DNA of 64,000 nucleotides from Luteimonas saliphila (lineage in GTDB: Bacteria > Pseudomonadota > Gammaproteobacteria > Xanthomonadales > Xanthomonadaceae): contig NZ_JAETWA010000010.1 in NCBI RefSeq assembly GCF_016774335.1, forward strand, positions 1-64,000. The letters run 5' to 3'. Under the pieces are notes generated by a model. It was not told where the DNA came from and made no database searches. It worked only from the letters and a program-made list of their open reading frames with translations. This document shows, piece by piece, positions 8,099 to 18,800 of this stretch. Within the stretch, counting starts at the first letter, position 1. Each line of letters starts with the position of its first letter. The translations under genes and the position numbers were made by a program.

Positions 8099-8787
8099 AC
8101 CGGGCCTGTTTCGTCACCGGTACCGACACCGGGGTGGGCAAGACGTTCGCCTCGGCGGCCTTGCTGCATGCGCTGCGGGCGCGGGGCCTGCGTGCGGTCG
8201 GGATGAAGCCGGTCGCCAGCGGCTGCGTGCACACCGCCGGCGGCTGGCGCAACGAGGACGCGCTGGCATTGATCGCTGCCAGCGATCCGGCCCCGGCCTA
8301 TGCCGACGTCAACCCGTACGCGCTGCCCGCTGCGACCGCGCCGCAGCTGGCGGCGCGCGATGCCGGCGTCGCCGTGGCGCTGCCACCGCTGTTGTCCGCC
8401 TGCGCGCGGCTGGCGGCGAGCGCGGATGCGGTGGTGGTCGAGGGCGTGGGCGGCTGGGCCGCGCCGCTGGCGGACGGATTCGAGCAGGCGGAACTGGTGC
8501 GCGCGATCGACGCCGATGTGGTGCTCGTGGTCGGGCTGCGGCTGGGCTGCCTCAGCCACGCGCGACTGACCGCACGCGCCATCGAAGCCGATGGCTGCCG
8601 TCTCGCCGGATGGATCGGCAACCGCATCGATCCGTCGTTCGACCGCGCGGACGACTACCTCGACCTGCTCCGCGACGCCCTGCCGGCGCCGTGCCTGGGC
8701 GTGCTGGCGCATGCGCCGCATGGGGGCAGCGCCGCAGCGCACGGGCTCGAGGTGGCATCGCTGTGGCGGAGCGCGGGCGGCCGCTGA
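8095..8787 (+). CDS. bioD: Dethiobiotin synthetase BioD
   Basis: Catalyses ATP-dependent closure of 7,8-diaminopelargonate and CO2 to dethiobiotin, the penultimate step of biotin synthesis. It has 230 residues. The P-loop is GTDTGVGKT (residues 9-17). GMKPVASG carries the substrate-binding lysine, and VEGVGGWAAPL is the conserved glycine-rich loop. It starts with GTG at 8095, overlapping the stop of the TMEM175-like gene by 4 bases. No other biotin genes are in the window. Confidence 0.95.
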   Translation: MNRACFVTGTDTGVGKTFASAALLHALRARGLRAVGMKPVASGCVHTAGGWRNEDALALIAASDPAPAYADVNPYALPAATAPQLAARDAGVAVALPPLLSACARLAASADAVVVEGVGGWAAPLADGFEQAELVRAIDADVVLVVGLRLGCLSHARLTARAIEADGCRLAGWIGNRIDPSFDRADDYLDLLRDALPAPCLGVLAHAPHGGSAAAHGLEVASLWRSAGGR

Positions 8788-9020
8788 ACCTCGCCGCGTG
8801 CCCTTCCGTAGTGGGGGAGAGCGCCAGAGGCGGATCCAGCAGCCCCCCCGCAGCGGGGAAGGCGTCGCGCGCATGCCGTATCCCTTCCCCGACGCGGTAG
8901 GGGAGGCGTCGAAGCGGAGGTCCTATCGCCTTCGCCCACGCAGTGGGGGAAGGGAACGAAGGCGGACGGGGGCGCGTCGAAGGCGCGGCAAGGATCTCGT
9001 CCGCGTCCACCCTCACCCCT

Positions 9021-9046
9021 GCCCTCTCCCGCGAACGGGACAGGGC
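9021..9046. terminator. Hairpin after convergent bioD and RND operon
   Basis: GCCCTCTCCCG (9021-9031), a CGAA loop and CGGGACAGGGC (9036-9046) pair with one mismatch. It sits 12 bases beyond the RND pump stop codon, between convergent genes. There is no T-tract, so intrinsic termination is uncertain. The rest of 8788-9058 is repetitive GC-rich sequence with no gene. Confidence 0.4.
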
Positions 9047-9058
9047 TCCGTCCCGGCG

Positions 9059-12000
9059 TCAGCCGTGCTGCGGCGCCGGCGGCGGCAGCCGATCCGCGTC
9101 GTCCGCTGCGCTCGCCGTCTCGTAGTCGCGATCGTGCGCATGGTCGCGGGCGAGGTACAGGTAGAACGCCGGCAACACGAACAGCGTGAACACGGTGCCG
9201 ATGGTCATGCCCGAGGCGATCACCGTGCCCATCGAGAAGCGCGAGGCCGCGCCCGGGCCGCTGGCCATCAGCAGCGGGATCATCGCGAACACCAGCGCCG
9301 CGGTGGTCATCAACACCGGCCGCAACCGGATCGCGGTCGCTTCCTCGATCGCCTCGCGCTTGGACAGGCCCTGCTCGATCTGCAGCTTGTTGGCGAACTC
9401 CACGATCAGGATGCCGTGCTTGGAGATCACCCCCACCAGCGTCATCAGGCCCACCTGGGTGTAGATGTTGATGCTCATCCCGGGGAAGGCCTCGATCCCC
9501 GAGAAGCCGAGGATCCCGCTGACGATCGCCAGCACGTTGAGGGTGAGCAGCGCGCCGCAGATCGCCATCGGCACGGTCAGCAGCATGATCAGGGCATCGC
9601 GGAAACTCTCGAACTGCGCCGACAACACCAGGAAGATCACGATCAGCGCCAGCCCGAGCGTGATCAGCATCGCCGACCCCTCCTGCTTGAACTGGCGCGA
9701 CTCGCCGGCGTAGTCGACGCTGTAGCCCTGCGGCAGCACGTCGCGCGCGGCCTCGTCCAGGATCGCCAGCGCCTCGCCCTTGCTGACCCCAGGGCGCGGC
9801 GCGAACGTGATCGCCACCGAGTTGAGCTGCTGGAAGCGCTTGAGCGACTGCGGCTGGGTGCTCTCGCGCAGCGTCACCAGGGTCGACAGCGGGATCAGCT
9901 CGCCGTCGCGGGTGCGGGTGTAGTAGTTCTGCAGCTGCGCGGCGTTGAGCCGGTCGCTGCGCTGCACCTGCGGGATCACCAGGTAGGAGCGGTTCTGCAT
10001 CGCGAAGCGGTTGGTGTAGCCGCCCGAGAGCATCGCCGACATGTCGGCCGCGAGCGTGCGCATGTCGATGCCGAGCGAGGCCGCCTTGTCGCGGTCGATC
10101 ACCACCTCGATCTGCGGCTTGTCGATCTTCAGGTCCTTGTCGAGGAAGATGAAGCGCTTGCTCTCCATCGCCCTGGCCAGGATCTGGTCGGCAAGCTCGC
10201 TGAGCTGGCTCAGCTCGCCGACGCCGCCGATGACGAACTCGCCGCCGCCGTCGCCGCCGGCGCTGGGCAGCGAGGGCGGAACCAGGGCGAAGGTGTTCAG
10301 CCCGGTGACCTCGCTGATCTTCGGCTGCAGGTCCTGCTCCAGCACCTGCTTGGTCGAGCGCTCGCGCTCGCTCCAGGGCTTGAGTACGAAGCCGGCCATC
10401 GCCATCGGGCTGGCGCCGCCGCCGGCGCCGCCGAAGCCGCCGTTGAACAGGAAGTAGTCCTGCACCTCGGGCACGTCCTTGGCGATCTGGGTGACCTCCT
10501 CGGTGTAGCGCTCGACGTAGTCGAGCGTGGCCGTGGGGTCGGCCTGCGCGATCGAGAAGATGAAGCCCTCGTCCTCGAGCGGCGCCGGTTCCTTGGGCGC
10601 GGTCATGTACAGGAACGCGCACGAGACCAGCACGATCGCGCCGAACAGCGCGATCACGAACTTGGTCTCCAGCGCGCCGTGCAGCCGCCGCTGGTAGCCC
10701 AGGCGCAGCTTGTCGAAGCGGGTGTCCAGCCAGGCTTCCAGCCGGCCCTTGCTGCCCTCGCCGTGCGGCTTGAGGATCTTCGCGCTCATCATCGGCGAGA
10801 GGGTCAGCGCGATCACGCCGGACAGCAGCACGCTGCCGGCCAGGGTGAACGCGAACTCGGTGAACAGGATGCCGGTGAGACCGCCCTGGAAACCGATCGG
10901 CAGGTACACCGCCACCAGGGTCGTGGTCATCGCCACCACCGGCCATGCCAGCTCGCGCGCGCCCTTGATCGCCGCGTCGTAGGGCGACATGCCTTCCTCG
11001 ATGTGGCGGTGGATGTTCTCCAGCACGATGATCGCGTCGTCGACCACGATCCCGATCGCCAGCACCATCGCCAGCAACGTCAACAGGTTGATGGTGAAGC
11101 CCATCAGCAGCATCAGGAACAACGAGCCGACCAGCGACAACGGCACCGTCACCGCCGGAATCAGCACGCTGCGGATGCTGCCCAGGAACAGGTAGATCAC
11201 CACGATCACGATGATGACCGCCTCGATGATGGTGGTCACCACCTCGTTGATCGCGTCCTGGATCGCCTCGGTGCTGTCGTAGGGGATGGTGGCGATGATG
11301 CCTTCGGGAAGCTGCGGCACGATCTCGTCGTCCCACAGCTGGCGCACATCCCGGATCACGTCCAGCGAGTTGGCGTCGGGCGAGACGAAGATGCCCATGA
11401 AGGTGGCCGCTTCGCCGTTGATCCGGACCGAGGTGCCGTAGTTCTCCGAGCCCAGCACCACGTCGGCGACGTCGCCCAGGCGCACGATCGCCCCGTCCTG
11501 CTCGCGGATGACCAGCTTGCGGAACTCCTCGGCGTTGCGCAGGTCGGTGCGCGCGGTCATGTCGATCGCGACCATCTGGCCCTTGGTCGAGCCCACTGCG
11601 GAGAGCACGTTGTTGGACTGCAGCGCGGTGGCGACGTCGCTGGCGGTCACCTGCAGCGCGGTCATGCGATCGGGTTTCAGCCACACCCGCATCGCGAACG
11701 TGCCGGCGCCGAGGATGTCCGCGCGCTGTACCCCACCGACGGTGACCAGCTTGGGCTGGACCACGCGGGTGAGGTAGTCGGTGATCTGGTTGTTGTCGAG
11801 CGTCTCGCTGGCGAACGACACGTACATCGCCGCGATCTGCTGGCCCTGCTGCAGGTCGATCACCGGGTCTTCCGACTCCGGCGGCAGCTGGCCGCGCATC
11901 TTGTTGACCTTGGCGGCGATCTGGGTGAGCGCCTCGTTCGGGTCGTGGTCGAGGCGGATGTAGGCCTGGATGGTGCTCACGCCGGCCGAGCTGGTCGAGG

Positions 12001-12241
12001 CCAGGTAGTCGATGCCCTCGGCGCTGGCGATCTCGCGCTCCAGGGGCGTGGTGATGAAGCCCTGGATCAGGTCGGCATCGGCGCCGTAGTACACGGTGCT
12101 GACATTGATCACCGCGTTGCGCAGCTCCGGGTACTGACGCACGTTCAGTTCCGAGAACGCACGCAGTCCGAAGATCAGGATGAACAGGCTGACGACCATC
12201 GCCAGCACCGGCTTGTTGATGAAGATGTCGGTGAATTTCAT
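9059..12241 (-). CDS. RND multidrug efflux inner-membrane transporter (HAE1), system 1
   Basis: A proton-driven efflux pump of 1,060 residues in the AcrB/MexB superfamily (hydrophobe/amphiphile efflux-1). It starts with FTDIFINKPVLAMVVSLFI, the usual first helix. It has the TM4 aspartate pair in GIVVDDAIIVLENIHRHIEEG and two large periplasmic loops. The ATG at 12241 is the canonical start. It is the last gene of a tetR-adaptor-pump operon, with 133 hairpin-rich bases between adaptor and pump. No outer membrane channel gene is present, so it must use one encoded elsewhere. Substrates cannot be read from sequence. Confidence 0.93.
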   Translation of the reverse strand: MKFTDIFINKPVLAMVVSLFILIFGLRAFSELNVRQYPELRNAVINVSTVYYGADADLIQGFITTPLEREIASAEGIDYLASTSSAGVSTIQAYIRLDHDPNEALTQIAAKVNKMRGQLPPESEDPVIDLQQGQQIAAMYVSFASETLDNNQITDYLTRVVQPKLVTVGGVQRADILGAGTFAMRVWLKPDRMTALQVTASDVATALQSNNVLSAVGSTKGQMVAIDMTARTDLRNAEEFRKLVIREQDGAIVRLGDVADVVLGSENYGTSVRINGEAATFMGIFVSPDANSLDVIRDVRQLWDDEIVPQLPEGIIATIPYDSTEAIQDAINEVVTTIIEAVIIVIVVIYLFLGSIRSVLIPAVTVPLSLVGSLFLMLLMGFTINLLTLLAMVLAIGIVVDDAIIVLENIHRHIEEGMSPYDAAIKGARELAWPVVAMTTTLVAVYLPIGFQGGLTGILFTEFAFTLAGSVLLSGVIALTLSPMMSAKILKPHGEGSKGRLEAWLDTRFDKLRLGYQRRLHGALETKFVIALFGAIVLVSCAFLYMTAPKEPAPLEDEGFIFSIAQADPTATLDYVERYTEEVTQIAKDVPEVQDYFLFNGGFGGAGGGASPMAMAGFVLKPWSERERSTKQVLEQDLQPKISEVTGLNTFALVPPSLPSAGGDGGGEFVIGGVGELSQLSELADQILARAMESKRFIFLDKDLKIDKPQIEVVIDRDKAASLGIDMRTLAADMSAMLSGGYTNRFAMQNRSYLVIPQVQRSDRLNAAQLQNYYTRTRDGELIPLSTLVTLRESTQPQSLKRFQQLNSVAITFAPRPGVSKGEALAILDEAARDVLPQGYSVDYAGESRQFKQEGSAMLITLGLALIVIFLVLSAQFESFRDALIMLLTVPMAICGALLTLNVLAIVSGILGFSGIEAFPGMSINIYTQVGLMTLVGVISKHGILIVEFANKLQIEQGLSKREAIEEATAIRLRPVLMTTAALVFAMIPLLMASGPGAASRFSMGTVIASGMTIGTVFTLFVLPAFYLYLARDHAHDRDYETASAADDADRLPPPAPQHG

Positions 12242-12290
12242 CGCTCTTCCCGTGTCCTGCCCCGCGTGCGGGGGTGAGGGAAATCCGTTT

Positions 12291-12307
12291 GCGCGGCAAT
12301 GCCGCGC
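12291..12307. repeat. Short hairpin between adaptor and pump genes
   Basis: GCGCGGC-AAT-GCCGCGC. It is followed by CCGGCGCGCTGCGCCGG at about 12331-12347. The same two-hairpin order is seen near 437-490, so this is probably an intergenic repeat. It could adjust the adaptor/pump ratio by stabilising upstream mRNA. Confidence 0.5.
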
Positions 12308-12374
12308 GGGTTTTCCGAACGGCCGGCGCGCTGCGCCGGACCGGACGGAATTCGAAGTCGCCCCGGCGCCGGCG

Positions 12375-13565
12375 TCAGCGGTTCTCGGCCTGCGGCTGCG
12401 CCTCGGAGCTCGGCTGGATCTTGTTGTTGACAGTCACCTCGGCTTCGTTGCGCAGCTTGAGCAGGCCGCTGGTCGCGACCCGTTCGCCGGGCTTGAGGCC
12501 CTCGGTCACGGCGATCAGGTCGCCGCGGGCGGTGCCGGTCTTGATGAAGCGCTGGTTGACCACTAGCTTGTTGCCGGTCAGCGCATTGCCCTGCATGTCG
12601 GTCTCGCCCTCCTTGCGCGGCACTTCGCTGATCACGAACACCGCGTTGCCGTAGGGGTTGAAGCTGACCGCGGTCTGCGGGATCACCACGACGTCGCGCT
12701 CGCCGCCGAGCGCGAGGTCGACGTGGGCGAACGCGCCCGGACGCAGCGTGCCGTCGGGGTTGTCCAGCGTGGCCTGCGCGGTGAAGTTGCGCGTGCCCGG
12801 GTCGATCCCGGGTTCGATCGCAGTCACCCGGCCCTCGAACACCTTGCCGGGCAGGGCGTCGACCGTGGCGCGGATCGTCGTTCCCGGCTTGAGCTTGTCC
12901 ATGTACAGCTCGGGCAGGTTGAAGTCGAGGTAGATCGGGTCGAGCTGCTGCAGGCTGACGATAGGATCGCCCGGCGAGACGAACTGGCCGAGGTTGACCT
13001 TGCGGATGCCGAGTTCGCCGCTGAACGGCGCGCGGATGGTCTTCTGCGCGATCAGCGCGCGCTGCGCGTCGGCCTGGGCACGCGCGCTGGCGGCGGTGGC
13101 GGTGCGCTGTTGCACCTCGTCCAACGACACCAGCTGGTCCTTGCCCAGTTGCTGCCAGCGCTCGGCCTGGACGTCGGCCAGGCGCGCGGCGGTCTCCAGC
13201 GACTTCAGCGTGGCCAGCTCGTTGTCGGTGTTCAGGCGCACCAGCACGTCGCCGGCCCGGACCGGCTGCCCGGCCTCGAATTCGAGCGCACGCACCACGC
13301 CACCGGCTTCGGTGGTGACGTCGGTCCCGTTCACCGCCACCAGGGTGCCGACCGCCTCGGTATCGTCCGACCAGCGCTCGGCCCGCGCCTCGGCGGCACT
13401 CACCGCCGCCGCCGGCTGCGGCATGTTGTCGAAGAAGTTGTTGGTCTGCGCGCCGATGAAGGCCTTGACGGCGAACACGCCGCCGAACACCAGCGCGGTG
13501 ACCAGCAGCATCAGGATCAGGCGCAGCGCGAATCGCGGTTTGCGCGTCTTGGGGGCGGTGGACAT
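12375..13565 (-). CDS. RND periplasmic adaptor (membrane fusion protein), system 1
   Basis: A membrane fusion protein of 396 residues linking the inner-membrane pump to an outer membrane channel. An N-terminal membrane anchor (RFALRLILMLLVTALVFGGVF) replaces a lipoprotein signal. A biotinyl-lipoyl-like half (GVVRALEFEAGQPVRAGDVL), an alpha-hairpin and the second lipoyl half (IRAPFSGELGIRKVNLGQFV) follow. The beta-barrel and membrane-proximal domains close the protein. It lies between tetR and the pump on the same strand. Confidence 0.92.
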   Translation of the reverse strand: MSTAPKTRKPRFALRLILMLLVTALVFGGVFAVKAFIGAQTNNFFDNMPQPAAAVSAAEARAERWSDDTEAVGTLVAVNGTDVTTEAGGVVRALEFEAGQPVRAGDVLVRLNTDNELATLKSLETAARLADVQAERWQQLGKDQLVSLDEVQQRTATAASARAQADAQRALIAQKTIRAPFSGELGIRKVNLGQFVSPGDPIVSLQQLDPIYLDFNLPELYMDKLKPGTTIRATVDALPGKVFEGRVTAIEPGIDPGTRNFTAQATLDNPDGTLRPGAFAHVDLALGGERDVVVIPQTAVSFNPYGNAVFVISEVPRKEGETDMQGNALTGNKLVVNQRFIKTGTARGDLIAVTEGLKPGERVATSGLLKLRNEAEVTVNNKIQPSSEAQPQAENR

Positions 13566-13613
13566 GGGCGGAGCCTTGCGGGGGGACGGGGGACGGGCGA
13601 CGGGGGACGGGAT

Positions 13614-14360
13614 TCAGCGGATCGGGCGTACGGGATACGGGCAGGGCGCGTCGAATACATCGCGGCACAGGCGCTGCGTCATGCGGTCGAGCGAGTCGTC
13701 GTCGCCGGGGTCGAACAGCGGACGCCAGCCGTAGCCATTGAGCAGGTAGTGCAGGTGCTTGAACAGCAGCCGGTACGGATCGCCGATGCCGGCCGGCTCC
13801 AGCAGGCCCTGCTGCTGGGCGAGAGTATGCATACCCAGGCACAGGATCCATGGGCCGATCGTCAGGCATTCGTCCGGCATGGCGAAGCCCGTCGGCAGGT
13901 CGCCGTTGCGACGCGCCTCGGCGGCGATGCCGTCGACCGCACTGGCCAGCGGTTCGCAGGCTTCCAGTGCGCGTTGGCGGCTGTCGGCGGAGGCGGCGCC
14001 CCAGACCACGTCGGTCCAGACGAACTGGGCGAGGCGGAAATGTTCGGGTTGCTGGCGCAGTACGATCAGGTCGGCCAGCGCGATCGCGACGATGCGGTCG
14101 CGGGTCGCGCCGCTCCAGCGCGCCGCGCGCTCGAACAGCTCCACCCGGCCCAGGCAGTTGCGCGTCGACAGCGCCACCAGCAGGTCTTCCTTGCTGGCGA
14201 AGTGCTTGTACAGCGTGCCGATCGCGTATTCGCATTCCTCGGCGATCTTCGACATCTGCAGGTTGAGCAGTCCGTCGCGCTGGATCAGCGCCTGCGCGCA
14301 GTCGAGGAACAGGTCCTCGCGGCGTGCGAACTCGCGCTGCTTGCGGTCGACGGTGGCCAT
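13614..14360 (-). CDS. TetR-family transcriptional regulator of RND genes
   Basis: A TetR repressor of 248 residues. The N-terminal helix-turn-helix is in MSKIAEECEYAIGTLYKHF and continues ASKEDLLVAL. The ligand domain follows. The start ATG at 14360 (MATVDRKQREFARREDLF) is preferred; a longer frame from 14411 adds 17 residues of proline-rich sequence unlike the family. It is the first gene of the tetR-adaptor-pump operon and divergent from the second RND system, so it may control both. Confidence 0.9.
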   Translation of the reverse strand: MATVDRKQREFARREDLFLDCAQALIQRDGLLNLQMSKIAEECEYAIGTLYKHFASKEDLLVALSTRNCLGRVELFERAARWSGATRDRIVAIALADLIVLRQQPEHFRLAQFVWTDVVWGAASADSRQRALEACEPLASAVDGIAAEARRNGDLPTGFAMPDECLTIGPWILCLGMHTLAQQQGLLEPAGIGDPYRLLFKHLHYLLNGYGWRPLFDPGDDDSLDRMTQRLCRDVFDAPCPYPVRPIR

Positions 14361-14580
14361 GGCTCGGGGAGGGTGCTGCGTCCGGGGAGCGGGATTGTGA
14401 ACCAGATTCATTCCGTGATCCAGCGTCCGTTGTTCCTTCCCCGGGGACCGGCGTCGCCGCCTGCAGGGCGCGCGACCACTGACGAACGGCAGGGTCCATT
14501 CCTTCGGCCAACTAGTATACTCGCCGGTACAGAAATTACGACCTGCCCGCGCTTCGCGTGGGCCCGTACCGGGATTGCCC
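14361..14580. promoter_or_regulatory. Divergent promoter region of the two RND systems
   Basis: A 220-base spacer between tetR (minus) and the second adaptor gene (plus). It contains the only AT-richer patch of the area, CCAACTAGTATACTCGCC, with a perfect 8-bp palindrome AGTATACT at 14514-14521. That is a reasonable candidate core for a TetR operator or a -10 region. No longer palindrome was found. Confidence 0.4.
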
Positions 14581-15810
14581 ATGCGCCGCCTCACCCCCTT
14601 GCCGTTGCTCTTCCTGCTCGCCGCCTGTGGTGGCGAGCAGGCCGCCCCCAGTCCGCCCCCGCCGGAGGTCGGCGTGATCGAGGCGATGCCCGCCGACCTT
14701 CCGCTGACGCTCGACATCGGCGGCCGCCTGGCGCCGTTCCGCAGCGCCGACGTGCGCGCCCGGGTGCCGGGCGTGCTGCAGAAGCGGGTGTACGCGGAGG
14801 GCAGCGATGTCCGCGAGGGCGACGTGCTGTTCCTGATCGATCCGGCGCCGCTGCAGGCGGCGCTGGGGACGGCGCAGGCCTCGCTGGCGCAGGCGCAGGC
14901 GAACTACGCCAATGCGAAGGCCGGCGCCGACCGTGCGCGCCAGCTGGCGCCGCAGAACTACGTGTCGCAGTCCGATCTCGACAACGCGCTCGCCGCCGAA
15001 CGCAGTGCCGCCGCCGCGGTGCAGGCGGGGCGGGCTGCGGTCGATTCCGCGCGCATCAACCTCGGCTACGCCACCGTGCGCGCGCCGATCGCGGGCATCG
15101 CCGGCAGGCAGCGCGTGACCGAGGGCGCGCTGGTCGGACAGGGCGATGCGACCCTGCTGACCACGGTGGACCAGGTGGACCCGCTGTACGTGAACTTCTC
15201 GATCAGCGTCAGCGAACTCGAGCGCATCCGCGCCCTTGTCGCCGCCAGCGGTCGCGACCGGTCCGAGGTCGCGGTGCGCCTGCCGGACGGCAGCGAGCAT
15301 GCGCACAAGGGCGTGCTGGACTTCTCGGCCGACCTGGTCGATCCGGCGACCGGCGCGGTGTCGATGCGCGCGAGCGTTCCCAATCCCGACAAGCGCCTGC
15401 TCCCCGGCACCTACGTCACCCTGGAGGCGACCATGGGCATGCAGCAGGGCGTGTTCGCGATCCCGCAGGCGGCGGTGCAGCGCGACGCAGCCGGCGCGTA
15501 CGTGCTGGTGGTGGGGGCGGACGGCAAGGTCGCACGCAGGGACGTGCGGACTTCGTCGGCCAGCGACGGCGACTGGATCGTCACGGAGGGTATCTCCGCC
15601 GGCGAGCGGGTGATCGTGGCCGGGGTGCAGAAGGTCCGCGTGGATGCGCCGGCGACGGCCGTGCCGTGGCAACGCGAGGGCGCGGCGCGGGCGTCGCCGC
15701 AGGCGCCCGCCCAGCCGGGGCCGCAGCCTGCGGCGCCATCCGCGGAACCATCCGCGGCGCCCGCTGCGGTACCCGACGGCGCGCCCGCCGACGCCGACGC
15801 GGAAGGCTGA
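14581..15810 (+). CDS. RND periplasmic adaptor lipoprotein, system 2
   Basis: A membrane fusion protein of 409 residues. The signal MRRLTPLPLLFLLAACGG ends in a lipobox (LAAC), so it is probably a lipoprotein held in the inner membrane, as AcrA and MexA are. The lipoyl half-motifs (RVPGVLQKRVYAEGSDVREG and TVRAPIAGIAGRQRVTEG) flank an alpha-hairpin with DNALAAERSAAAAVQAG. A long Pro/Ala-rich tail (about 45 residues) is unusual. The ATG at 14581 is chosen over a TTG two codons upstream. The pump gene follows after 6 bases. Confidence 0.92.
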   Translation: MRRLTPLPLLFLLAACGGEQAAPSPPPPEVGVIEAMPADLPLTLDIGGRLAPFRSADVRARVPGVLQKRVYAEGSDVREGDVLFLIDPAPLQAALGTAQASLAQAQANYANAKAGADRARQLAPQNYVSQSDLDNALAAERSAAAAVQAGRAAVDSARINLGYATVRAPIAGIAGRQRVTEGALVGQGDATLLTTVDQVDPLYVNFSISVSELERIRALVAASGRDRSEVAVRLPDGSEHAHKGVLDFSADLVDPATGAVSMRASVPNPDKRLLPGTYVTLEATMGMQQGVFAIPQAAVQRDAAGAYVLVVGADGKVARRDVRTSSASDGDWIVTEGISAGERVIVAGVQKVRVDAPATAVPWQREGAARASPQAPAQPGPQPAAPSAEPSAAPAAVPDGAPADADAEG

Positions 15811-15816
15811 CCGGCC

Positions 15817-18800
15817 ATGCCAAGGTTCTTCATCCACCACCCGGTCTTCGCCTGGGTCGTCGCGATCCTGATTTCGCTCAGCGGCGTGATCTCCCTGCTC
15901 AACATGGGCGTGGAGTCGTACCCCAACGTCGCGCCGCCGCAGGTCACCATCAGCGCCACCTATCCTGGTGCCGATGCGCAGACCGCCGAGCAGGCGGTCA
16001 CCCAGGTGATCGAGCAGCAACTGACCGGCATCGACAACCTGCTGTACTTCAGCGCGTCGTCGAGCTCCTCGGGGGGCGTGTCGATCACGCTGACCTTCGA
16101 GAGCGGCACCGATCCCGACATCGCCCAGGTGCAGGTGCAGAACAAGGTGTCGCTGGCGACGGCGCGCCTGCCGACCGAGGTGATCCAGCAGGGCGTGGTG
16201 GTGGCCAAGGCCAACAGCGGCTTCCTGATGGTGGTCGGCCTGCGCTCGGTCGATGCCTCGATGGACCGCAACGCGCTCAACGACATGATCGCCTCGCGCA
16301 TCCTGGAGCCGCTGGCGCGGGTGCCGGGCGTGGGCAATACCCAGCACTTCGGTTCGTCGTACGCGATGAACATCTGGCTCGACCCCGAGAAGCTGCAGGG
16401 CTACGGCATGTCGGCCTCGCAGGCGCTCGCCGCGGTGCGCGGGCAGAACGCCCAGTTCGCCGCAGGTTCGATCGGCGCCGATCCCGCGCCGGAAGGTCAG
16501 GGCTTCACCGCCACGGTCGCCGCCGAAGGCCGCTTCAGCACGCCCGAGCAGTTCCGGAACATCATCCTGCGTTCCGATGCCGAAGGTGCCGTCGTGCGGC
16601 TGGGCGACGTGGCGCGCGTCGAGGTCGGCGCGCAGGGCTACGGCTTCGACGCCAAGTTCGACGGCAAGCCGGTGGGCGCGGTGGCGGTGACGCTGCAGCC
16701 GGGTGCGAACGCGCTGGCGGTGGCCGAGGCGGTCACCGCGCGCATGGACGAGCTGCAGGCGACGTTCCCGACCGGGGTGGAGTGGTTCACGCCGTTCGAC
16801 ACCACCACCTTCGTCCGGATCTCGATCCAGGAAGTGGTGGTGACCCTGGTCGAGGCGGTCGTACTGGTGTTCCTGGTGATGCTACTGTTCCTGCAGAACC
16901 TGCGCGCGACGATCATCCCGACGCTGGTGATCCCGGTCGCGTTGCTGGGCACGTTCCTGGGCCTGGGCATGATCGGCTTCACGGTCAACCAGCTGACGCT
17001 GTTCGCGATGGTGCTGGCGATCGGCATCGTGGTCGACGACGCGATCATCGTCATCGAGAACGTCGAACGGATCATGGCCGAGGAGCACCTTCCGGCGCGC
17101 GAGGCGACCGAGAAGGCGATGGGACAGATCACCGGCGCGGTGGTGGCGATCACCGTGGTGCTGGCGGCGGTATTCATCCCCAGCGCGCTGCAGGGCGGGG
17201 CGTCGGGCGAGATCTACAAGCAGTTCGCGATCACCATCGCGATGGCGATGGGTTTCTCGGCCTTCCTCGCGCTGGGCTTCACCCCGGCGCTGTGCGCGAG
17301 CTTCCTCAAGCAGCACGATCCGGACGCGGTCAGGAAGCAGAACGTCGTCTACCGCACCTTCAACAGGTACTACGATCGCATCAGCCGGACCTACGTGGGA
17401 CATATCGCAAGCGCGGTGAAGCATGCGCCGCGCTGGATGATGGTGTTCGCGGCGATCACCGTGGTCTGCGCGCTGCTGTTCACCCGCCTGCCGGGCAGCT
17501 TCGTGCCGGAAGAGGACCAGGGTTACGCGATGGCCATCGTGCAGTTGCCGCCCGGTTCCAGCCTGCAGCGCACGCAGGCGGTGTTCGAGGACGTGCGCAC
17601 GGCGATGGAATCCATCGACGGCTACCAGGGCATGATGCAGATCGCCGGCTTCAGCTTCGTCGGCCAGGGCGAGAACGTCGGCATGGCGTTCATCCGGCTC
17701 GACCACTGGGACGACCGCGACGTCACCGTGCCCGAGTTCATCCAGCGGGCCAACGGCGCGCTGCAGGGCATCAAGGAAGCGCAGATCTTCGTCGTCAACC
17801 TGCCGACCATCCGCGGCCTGGGCCAGTTCGGCGGCTTCGACATGTACCTGCAGGATCGCGCGGGCCTCGGCCGCGAGGCCCTGGGTGCGGCGCGCGACAC
17901 GCTGGTCGCGAGCGCCGCGCAGCAGCCCGAGCTGCTGAGCGCGGTGCGCCCCAACACCCTGCAGGACGCGCCGCAGCTCAAGCTCGAGGTCGACCGCGCG
18001 CAGGCGCAGGCGATGGGCCTGTCGGTCGGCGACGTGTACAGCGCGATCCAGCTGATGCTGGCGCCGGTGTACGTCAACGACTATTTCTCCGAAGGTCGGG
18101 TCAAGCGCGTGATCATGCGCGCCGACGCGCAGTTCCGCAGCGGCCCGGAGTCGTTCTCGCGCTTCTACACGCCATCGGCCCTGGAAACCGTCGACGGCAA
18201 CCCGGCGATGGTCCCGCTCAGCAACGTGGTGTCCACGCGGTGGCAGATGAACGCGCCAGCGCTGACCCGCTACAACGGCTACTCGGCGGTGAACATCAAC
18301 GGCTCGCCGGCGCCCGGCCGCAGCTCCGGCGAGGCGATGGCCGCGATGGAGGACATCGTCGCCGACGAACTGCCGACCGGGATCGGCTACGACTGGACAG
18401 GACTGTCGTACCAGGAAATCATCGCCGGCAATACCGCGACGTTGCTGCTCGTGCTGTCGGTGCTGGTGGTGTTCCTGTGCCTCGCGGCGCTGTACGAGAG
18501 CTGGTCGATTCCGGTCTCGGTGCTGTTGGTGGTGCCGCTGGGCCTGCTTGGCGCGGTGCTGTTCACGATGATGCGCGGGCTGTCGAACGACATCTTCTTC
18601 AAGATCGGCCTGGTGACGGTGATCGGCCTGGCGGCGAAGAATGCGATCCTGATCGTCGAGTTCGCGGTGCTCGAGCGCACCCAGGGCAAGACGCTGCGCG
18701 AGTCGGTGATCGAGGCGGCGCGCCTGCGTTTCCGGCCGATCCTGATGACCTCCTTCGCCTTCATCATGGGCGTGGTGCCGATGGCGATCTCCACCGGTGC

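Noticed and set aside
8591-12277. Plus-strand frame of 1,228 codons opposite the RND pump
   Set aside because: The His/Asp/Arg-rich translation is the antisense shadow of a recognised 1,060-residue transporter.
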